Source: a bacterium
GTDB taxonomy: Bacteria > Myxococcota_A > Bradymonadia > UBA7976 > UBA1532
Assembly (NCBI GenBank): GCA_030426085.1
Contig: JAUHYW010000005.1
Span: 165,947 to 229,946, forward strand
Length of the DNA stretch: 64,000 bases
Direction of reading: 5' to 3'
Part shown: positions 58,868 to 64,000 of the stretch, piece by piece
Layout of the letters: each line of letters begins with the position of its first letter
How positions within the stretch are numbered: the first letter of the stretch is position 1
Translations under genes and position numbers: made by a program
Notes under the pieces: generated by a model
Databases searched by the model: none
What the model was told of the DNA's origin: nothing
What the model saw: the letters and a program-made list of their open reading frames with translations, nothing else

Positions 58868-60427
58868 TCAGCGGATCGACCCCATCACCTGCATCGCCGC
58901 GTCCCCGGTCAGCTCGGAGACCCGGTGCACCTCGTCGGCCAGTCGGGCCAGCGTCTCGCCCCGCGCCCGGCCGACGTCGACCAGCACCCCCACCACCCGG
59001 AAGCCCAGCCGCGCCTTCTCGGCGGCGAACCGGGCCTCGAACGCCGGGGGCACCTGCGCCTCGCCGTCGGTCACGAAGACGATGTCCCCCCTTCGATACC
59101 GGCTCTCGCCCAGCGTCGCCAGGGCCGCCTCGAGCGGGGGCACGAAGTCGGTGCCCCCGCCGGGGAAGTGCTCGGCGAACTCGACCACCGCCTCGGAGTC
59201 GGGCAGCCGCCGGGCGCCGCCGGGCGGGCGGGGCGGCACCAGCTCCCGGGCGAAGGGCTCGGGGCCGGCGTCGAAGACGATCGCCCGGCAGGCCCGCCCC
59301 TGACGCCGGGCCCGGTCGGCCAGGGTCAGGGTCACCGCCTTGGACCACAGCTCCCGGGGGCCGCGCATGCTGCCGCTGCCGTCGAGGCAGATGACCATCG
59401 GCCCCCGCCCCCGGTCGTCGTCCCCCCGCAGACCGTATTGCAGCAGGGCGCCCTCGACGAACCGCCGGCGCACGTCCCGCCGCAGCAGCGGGTGGCGCAG
59501 GGCGGCCAGCTCGCCGGCCAGCAACCGGCCCACGTCCCGCCCCCGCTCGACCGCGTAGACCTCCGGGCCCCGGCGGGGCGTCTTGCGCCGACGCTCGCGG
59601 CGGGCCATGCGGCGGAAGGCGCCCACCAGCGCGGCGAGCTTGCGCAGCTTCTCCGAGCGGGCCAGCCGGTCGCCGAGCGCCAGCCGCTGCCGGGCGTCGA
59701 GCCGGGCCCCGCCGCCCAGCTCGCGGCCGAACTGCTCCACCTCGGCGTCGAGGGCCATCAGATCGCGGGGCAGGGCGTCCACCGCCCGGGTCAGCCGGCG
59801 CATCAGATCGCGGGGCAGCTCGTCGGCCATCTGCGCCGCCCGGCGCTCGGCCCCGTCGAGGGCCTGCTGCCGCAGCTCGATCTCGGTGTCCAGCTCGACC
59901 TCGAGCATCCGCCGCTTCAGCCGGTCGGGGCCGGGATCCGCGCCGTCGGCGGCGGCCTCGTCGACCATCGCCTCCAGCGCCGCCCGCCGGGCCTGCACCT
60001 CGGTCAGCGCCTGCTCGGCGGCCCGCATGCGGTGGGCGTCGAGCACCTCGCGGTCGAGCAGCAGGTCGTCCCGCCGGACCAGCCGCAAGAGCCGCTCGCC
60101 CACCGCCCGGGCGGCGCGGGCGGCGGCCACCGGATCGAGCATCGCCCGGTCGCGGGTCTCGCCGAAGCGGGGGGCGTCCATCACCCGGGCCAGCAGGCGA
60201 TGGGGCACCCGGGCCGAGGGGGGCAGCGCCTCGACCGGGCGCAGGCGGGCGTCGCCTTTGTAGAAGGCGTAGAAGGTGTCTTCGATCAGGGCGGGGAAGC
60301 CGGGCAGCAGCCGGTCGCCCTGCGCGCCCAGGCGGTCCAGGCCGGCCGCGGCGGCGACGCCCTCGAAGGCCCGCCGGTCGAAGCGGTCGAAGTCGAGCAG
60401 GTGGGGCGCGGCGCCGGGCGGATTCAT
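58868..60427 (-). CDS. ViaA-like VWA protein
   Basis: 519 aa. N-terminal helical region (about 1-320) and a C-terminal von Willebrand A domain with MIDAS start DGSGS (CLDGSGSMRG, near 345), Thr in GGGTDFVPP and Asp in VFVTDGEAQ. This matches the ViaA partner of the MoxR ATPase RavA. ATG 60427 overlaps the RavA-like stop (ATGA). In E. coli RavA-ViaA acts on respiratory Fe-S/NADH dehydrogenase complexes and sensitises to aminoglycosides; the role here is by analogy. Confidence 0.85.
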   Translation of the reverse strand: MNPPGAAPHLLDFDRFDRRAFEGVAAAAGLDRLGAQGDRLLPGFPALIEDTFYAFYKGDARLRPVEALPPSARVPHRLLARVMDAPRFGETRDRAMLDPVAAARAARAVGERLLRLVRRDDLLLDREVLDAHRMRAAEQALTEVQARRAALEAMVDEAAADGADPGPDRLKRRMLEVELDTEIELRQQALDGAERRAAQMADELPRDLMRRLTRAVDALPRDLMALDAEVEQFGRELGGGARLDARQRLALGDRLARSEKLRKLAALVGAFRRMARRERRRKTPRRGPEVYAVERGRDVGRLLAGELAALRHPLLRRDVRRRFVEGALLQYGLRGDDDRGRGPMVICLDGSGSMRGPRELWSKAVTLTLADRARRQGRACRAIVFDAGPEPFARELVPPRPPGGARRLPDSEAVVEFAEHFPGGGTDFVPPLEAALATLGESRYRRGDIVFVTDGEAQVPPAFEARFAAEKARLGFRVVGVLVDVGRARGETLARLADEVHRVSELTGDAAMQVMGSIR

Positions 60428-61575
60428 TGCAGCGCCGTGCCCAGCGCGCGGCGCACGACCGCCCGCAGCCGGTCGATCTCGCCCACCGCCCGCACCAGCT
60501 CGCCCACCGGGCGCCCCCGGCGGCGGGCGGCCTGCACCAGCCCCTCGGCCTCCCGGCGCACCGCGTCGAGCTTGGTGCGGGCCTCGAGCGCCGCCCGGGC
60601 CCGGGCCTCGTCGTCGTCCGCCGTCGCGGCGGGGTACTCGGCCAGCGCCCGGGCCTGGAAGACCAGCGCCCGCATCCGGATCTGCTCGGCGGCCAGCAGC
60701 CCGTCGAGGGCCGCGGCGACCGCCTCCCGCTCGTCGGGGTCGCTCCACAGGACGTGGCGCAGCAGCGGCAGGTCGGCCTCGCCGGCCTTCGCCCGCCCCC
60801 CGAGCCAGGCCGAGGCCCGCAGCACGCCCAGCGCCTTGCGCCACCGGCGGTCGCTGGCCACCACCCCCTGCTCCTTGAGCCGGGTGCGCAGGGTGGGCAG
60901 ATCGCGCAGGAGCTGCCCGTCCAGCTCGATCGCCGCCGCCGCGCGCCGGGCGGCCTCCAGCTCGGCGAGGCGCACCGTGGGCAGCGGCGGCGGCTCGCCC
61001 AGCGCGAGGAGCTGCATGAAGCGGAAGTCCTGCTCGATGTAGTCGACCACCACCCGCAGCATGAACCGATCGTAGAGCGCGTGCAGCGCCTCCTCCTCGG
61101 GCAGCTCGTTGCTGGCCCCGATCAGGGTCACCAGCGGCACCTCGACCGCCCGGGGGCCGTTGTGGAACCGGCGCTCCTCGAGCACCGTCAGCAGGGCGTT
61201 GAGGATGGCCGAGCTGGCCTTGAAGACCTCGTCGAGGAAGACCACATGGGCCTCGGGCAGCTTGCCCGCGGTCAGCCGCTCGTAGCGGTCCTGCTCCAGC
61301 GCGGCGAGGCTCACCGGGCCGAACAGCTCCTCGGGGGTGGTGAAGCGGGTCAGCAGCCAGTCGAAGCCCCGGGCGCCCTCGATGGCCGCGCACAGGGCGC
61401 CGGCGAGCTGGGACTTGGCGGTGCCCGGGGGCCCGATGATCAGCAGGTGCTGCCCCGCGACCAGCGCCGCCAGCGCCGCATCGACCAGATCGTCACGCTC
61501 GATGAACCGGCTGCGCAGCGCCTCGCCCAGCGCGGTGAAGCGGGCCCGCAGCCCGTCGCCCTTCGGATCTCGCAT
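60424..61575 (-). CDS. RavA-like MoxR AAA+ ATPase
   Basis: 383 aa. Walker A GPPGTAKS (48-55), the RavA-typical LLTRFTTPEELFGPVSLAAL, Walker B VVFLDEVFKA (Asp115-Glu116), sensor 1 GASNELPEEE and LYDRFMLR with the arginine finger. E. coli RavA is ~498 aa; the C-terminal part that binds LdcI is missing or replaced by a short helical tail. Coupled by ATGA to a VWA gene, which is the usual MoxR/VWA partnership. 111 bp of divergent spacer to the protease gene with no clear promoter. Confidence 0.88.
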   Translation of the reverse strand: MRDPKGDGLRARFTALGEALRSRFIERDDLVDAALAALVAGQHLLIIGPPGTAKSQLAGALCAAIEGARGFDWLLTRFTTPEELFGPVSLAALEQDRYERLTAGKLPEAHVVFLDEVFKASSAILNALLTVLEERRFHNGPRAVEVPLVTLIGASNELPEEEALHALYDRFMLRVVVDYIEQDFRFMQLLALGEPPPLPTVRLAELEAARRAAAAIELDGQLLRDLPTLRTRLKEQGVVASDRRWRKALGVLRASAWLGGRAKAGEADLPLLRHVLWSDPDEREAVAAALDGLLAAEQIRMRALVFQARALAEYPAATADDDEARARAALEARTKLDAVRREAEGLVQAARRRGRPVGELVRAVGEIDRLRAVVRRALGTALQ

Positions 61576-61686
61576 GTCCTCGCCCGTTCGTCCGCTCACC
61601 GGGGCTGTCCTCCGCGTCGCCTCGTCGGGTATCCTGCGGCGGTCGGCCCCCCGACGCAACCGACCCCGTCCGTCAGGGACCCCACC

Positions 61687-62844
61687 ATGAGCCTCGTCAT
61701 CACCATCATCGGCCTGAGCATGCTCGTCGTGGTGCACGAGCTGGGGCACTTCCTCGCCGCCCGGGCGGTGGGCATGCGGGTGGTGAAGTTCTCCATCGGC
61801 TTCGGCCCGGCGGTGGTGCGCTATCGGGGCCCCGAGACGATCTACCAGCTCGCCGCGATCCCCATCGGGGGCTACGTGCAGGTCGAGGGGCTCGGCGGGG
61901 GCAGCGAGGGCGACGAGATCTCGGCCATCGTCGACCGCAAGAGCCTCTCGGGGCAGCAGCGCAGCTACGAGGCCCGCCCGCTGTGGCAGCGCACGATCTT
62001 CGTCGCCGCCGGCTCGGTCTTCAACTTCCTCTTCGCGTTCGGGCTGTTCTTCGCGCTGTTCGCCGCCTCGGCGGGCACCACCATCGGCTTCAAGAAGGAC
62101 GCCACCCTCGTCATCGACGAGGTCAAACCCGACAGCGGGGCCGAGGTCGCCGGGCTGATGCCGGGGGACGTCGTCGAGCGCATCGACGGCGAGCCGGTGA
62201 CCCGCTTCGCGACGCTCGCCCGGGCGGTCGGCGCCAGCGGGGGGCAGCCGATGCGGCTGACCGTGGCCCGCCCGCCGGCCGGGGCCGAGATGCCCGTCGT
62301 CTGGCAGCCCTACGGCGACGACGGCCTGCTCGCCGAGATGCCGGCCCCGGCCGACGACTGGCCCCGGGTCGTCGTCGAGGTCACCCCGACCGCGGCCAAG
62401 GGCGGCTACAAGCTGGGCATCATCCCCCGGGTGCGCCGCTTCGGCGCCGAGGGTGTCGGCGCGGCGGCGGTGCTCGGCTGGCACGAGACCGAGGCGGTGG
62501 GGCTCTTCATCGTCGAGGGCATCGGCAAGCTGTTCCAGGGCAGCGACGAGGTGCAGCTCGGCAGCGTGGTCAAGATGGCCGAGATCGGGGTCGACCAGGT
62601 GGAGTCGGGCTGGAGCGCGTTCCTGCCGTTCCTGGCGTTCATCTCGGTCAACCTGGGGCTGCTCAACCTGCTGCCCATCCCCGGCCTCGACGGCGGCCGC
62701 CTGCTGTTCATCGGGGTCGAGGCCGTCGCCCGCCGCCCGGTGCCGCCCCGCTTCGAGATCCTGGTGCACGCGGTGGGGCTGCTGTTCCTCTTCGGGCTCA
62801 TCGGCTTCGTGCTCTTCCGGGACATCGCCGACCTGCTGTTCTAG
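61687..62844 (+). CDS. rseP: RseP-type site-2 metalloprotease (M50)
   Basis: 385 aa, inner membrane. HExxH motif HELGH (17-21) in the first helix, a periplasmic PDZ domain (about 130-200: VIDEVKPDSGAEVAGLMPGDVVERIDG), and LLPIPGLDGGRLL (about 324-338) with the Asp zinc ligand. RseP-like proteases cleave membrane anti-sigma factors and leftover signal peptides. E. coli RseP (450 aa) has two PDZ domains, this one only one. An ECF sigma/anti-sigma pair is 30 kb away. The stop is 6 bp before the palindromic element. Confidence 0.9.
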   Translation: MSLVITIIGLSMLVVVHELGHFLAARAVGMRVVKFSIGFGPAVVRYRGPETIYQLAAIPIGGYVQVEGLGGGSEGDEISAIVDRKSLSGQQRSYEARPLWQRTIFVAAGSVFNFLFAFGLFFALFAASAGTTIGFKKDATLVIDEVKPDSGAEVAGLMPGDVVERIDGEPVTRFATLARAVGASGGQPMRLTVARPPAGAEMPVVWQPYGDDGLLAEMPAPADDWPRVVVEVTPTAAKGGYKLGIIPRVRRFGAEGVGAAAVLGWHETEAVGLFIVEGIGKLFQGSDEVQLGSVVKMAEIGVDQVESGWSAFLPFLAFISVNLGLLNLLPIPGLDGGRLLFIGVEAVARRPVPPRFEILVHAVGLLFLFGLIGFVLFRDIADLLF

Positions 62845-62850
62845 CGGATC

Positions 62851-63019
62851 CTAGGAGGGTGTAGAACGTTGGCCGACGCGTCGCCCAGCACGCCCCCGTC
62901 GACCGATTTCGGTGTCCCTCAGCCTCGAAATACGTTCGAGTATTTCTGCGGCTTCGGTCCTTGAACTCGGCCGACGGTGACGCACTGTGCTCGGTCGTCA
63001 ACGCCCTACACCCTCCTAG
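62851..63019. mobile_element. 169-bp palindromic element with inverted termini (probable MITE)
   Basis: The ends are 21-bp inverted repeats with 19 matches: CTAGGAGGGTGTAG at 62851-62864 and its exact complement CTACACCCTCCTAG at 63006-63019, continuing inward with CGTTG. The centre has a perfect GAAATAC / GTATTTC arm pair (62927-62933, 62940-62946) about the same axis, so the whole element folds into a long imperfect hairpin. There is no ORF. Each end starts with CTAG, which would fit a TA target duplication as in IS630-family elements. It sits right after the stop of the protease gene, where it could also act as terminator. Confidence 0.65.
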
Positions 63020-63940
63020 CGGGTCGTCCGCGAGACCCACAGGCCGCGATCGACCGCTCGAGGCCCCCTTCACCCCGGCGACAGACCGCCGGATCGCCGC
63101 CCCGTCCGATCGGCGGGGCGCCGACACCTCGGATTTCGAAGACCCACGCGATCGGGCGGGCGCCGACTGGCCCGGATCGACCGCCGCACCCGATCGGCGA
63201 GGCGGCGACAGGCCGATTTTCGAAGGCCGGGCCGCCTCGAGACGGACCGACGGGGCCCGATCGACCACCGCGACCGCCGCCGCGCCGTGCCATCGACCGG
63301 GGAGCGGCCCACCGACCCGCCGTCGGCGGCCGCCACACCGGCGGTCGACGCAGCCCGACGCCGCGCGACCGGGCGCCACACGACGGGGACGCCCTCACCG
63401 AGCGCGCCGGACCCTGTGGCACACCGTGCAGCGGGCCGCGCGACGCCCCCGCCGGTCTGTCCCACGGGCGGTCGGCCGACGCCCACCCGCCGTGTGGCAC
63501 AGGCCGCAGGCGCGAGCCCGACGCGCGCCGGCTCTCTGCGACAGACGTCGGGCGGGCGCCGCGGCGATCCGGCGATCGATCGGGTCGGCCCCGATCACGT
63601 CGACCCCGCGATCGGGGCGCGCCGGCGGGCCGCCGATCGGGTGACCCTTCGAAATCCACCCTGTCGGCGCCCGCCCGATCGCGTGGGTCGTCGAAAATCG
63701 GGGTGTCGGCCCCCCGCGGACCGCGCGAGATCGCCGATCGGGGCCCGTGCCACTGCCCGGCGAGCCGCCGCCGAGCGACGCCCGGCAGACGCGCTCGGCG
63801 CCGCCGGCCTTCGAATGCACGCCCCGCCCGTGGCCCGTCGCCGCCGAGCAGCCTTCGAAGCCATCTCCACGCGGCGGCACAGGCTGGATCCGGCCTTCGA
63901 ACGCGCCCCCGGGCAGTGGCACAGGGCGGAGCCGGCCGGC
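63020..63940. repeat. Non-coding repeat-rich region
   Basis: About 0.9 kb without convincing genes. Frequent CGATCG and TTCGAA palindromes and TGGCAC motifs recur. A 48-bp unit at 63120-63167 matches the reverse complement of 63663-63710 at 44 of 48 positions. A partial third copy lies around 63190-63225. Several frames stay open on both strands, but their protein would be Arg/Pro/Gly-rich and overlapping, as expected by chance at this GC. May be a decayed region or dispersed intergenic repeat. Confidence 0.5.
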
Positions 63941-64000
63941 TCAATCCAGCGCGAACTCGTAGTCGACCCCCAGCCCGAGCTGGATCCGGGTCGCGACCCC
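63941..64000 (-). CDS. C-terminal end of an outer-membrane-type protein (partial)
   Basis: Stop TGA at 63943-63941; the last 19 residues read GVATRIQLGLGVDYEFALD, an alternating amphipathic strand with an aromatic near the end as in beta-barrel C termini. Too short to identify; the rest lies beyond the window. Leftward reading. Confidence 0.4.
   Translation of the reverse strand, partial: GVATRIQLGLGVDYEFALD

Noticed and set aside
58868..61575. Naming the pair ravA-viaA outright
   Set aside because: The MoxR protein is ~115 residues shorter than RavA and lacks its C-terminal region, and ViaA relatives are diverse; only the like-designation is supported.
63395..63922. Leftward frame of ~175 aa in the repeat region
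   Set aside because: No ribosome site, composition follows the repeats, and several other frames are equally open. No homology-like motif.
63400..63930. TGGCAC words as sigma-54 promoters
   Set aside because: The required TTGC about 5 bp downstream is missing in each case; the word is just part of the local repeat.
62845..64000. tRNA or rRNA genes
   Set aside because: No T-loop GTTCRAANC arrangement with acceptor stem was found here or anywhere else in the window; the GTTCGAG at 62934 belongs to the centre of the palindromic element.

Overview
The window is about 64 kb of very GC-rich bacterial DNA with dense, short-spaced genes. Several traits point to a myxobacterium-like (Myxococcota) chromosome. 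These include a C-terminal Cys / membrane helix / poly-Arg tail of the MYXO-CTERM kind (gene at 28988-30463), several Cys-rich lipoproteins with DxDCPxGxxC repeats, a eukaryotic-type Ser/Thr kinase with a C-terminal membrane anchor, a PP2C phosphatase, an FHA protein, and multidomain CHAT/STAND proteins. No database search was possible; family names come from recognising motifs and full-length similarity.

Left part (1-12.7 kb): murA, recF and dnaN run leftward from an AT-richer intergenic region with five DnaA-box-like sites, which looks like oriC although dnaA is not beside it. pyrD leaves the region rightward. A membrane Ser/Thr kinase, a TonB-dependent receptor, an acyltransferase, a 2Fe-2S ferredoxin and a fused LeuC-LeuD-type hydro-lyase follow.

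Middle (12.7-41 kb): two coupled Cys-rich lipoproteins; an APC permease; a two-gene ATPase plus TOPRIM-like module that resembles anti-phage pairs; a LamG lipoprotein, a TPR protein and small membrane proteins; two SPFH (HflK/C-like) proteins downstream of a very large CHAT-protease / dead-cyclase / STAND / TPR protein. Then comes a rightward operon of a MopE-like MYXO-CTERM protein, an ECF sigma factor and a putative anti-sigma factor, followed by a GGDDxY-repeat lipoprotein. Metabolic and redox genes come next (class I aldolase, CnoX-like, TlpA-like, methylmalonyl-CoA epimerase, lipoprotein methyltransferase, PhyH-like oxygenase) and two Hsp20 chaperones.

Right part (41-64 kb): a LysM membrane protein; RNase E/G with a long repetitive tail; then a tightly coupled leftward operon FHA - Ycf46-type AAA+ - DUF1257 (Ycf35) - DUF2997 - EAAAK-rod protein - hypothetical. 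A divergent pentapeptide-repeat operon faces it, and one of its proteins shares a GFRGLE C-terminal tail with the Ycf46 protein. I consider this the best candidate for an undescribed system. PP2C, a RavA/ViaA-like pair, an outer-membrane-type protein and a site-2 protease follow. The end holds a 169-bp palindromic element (probable MITE) and about 0.9 kb of non-coding, repeat-rich DNA before the tail of one more leftward gene.
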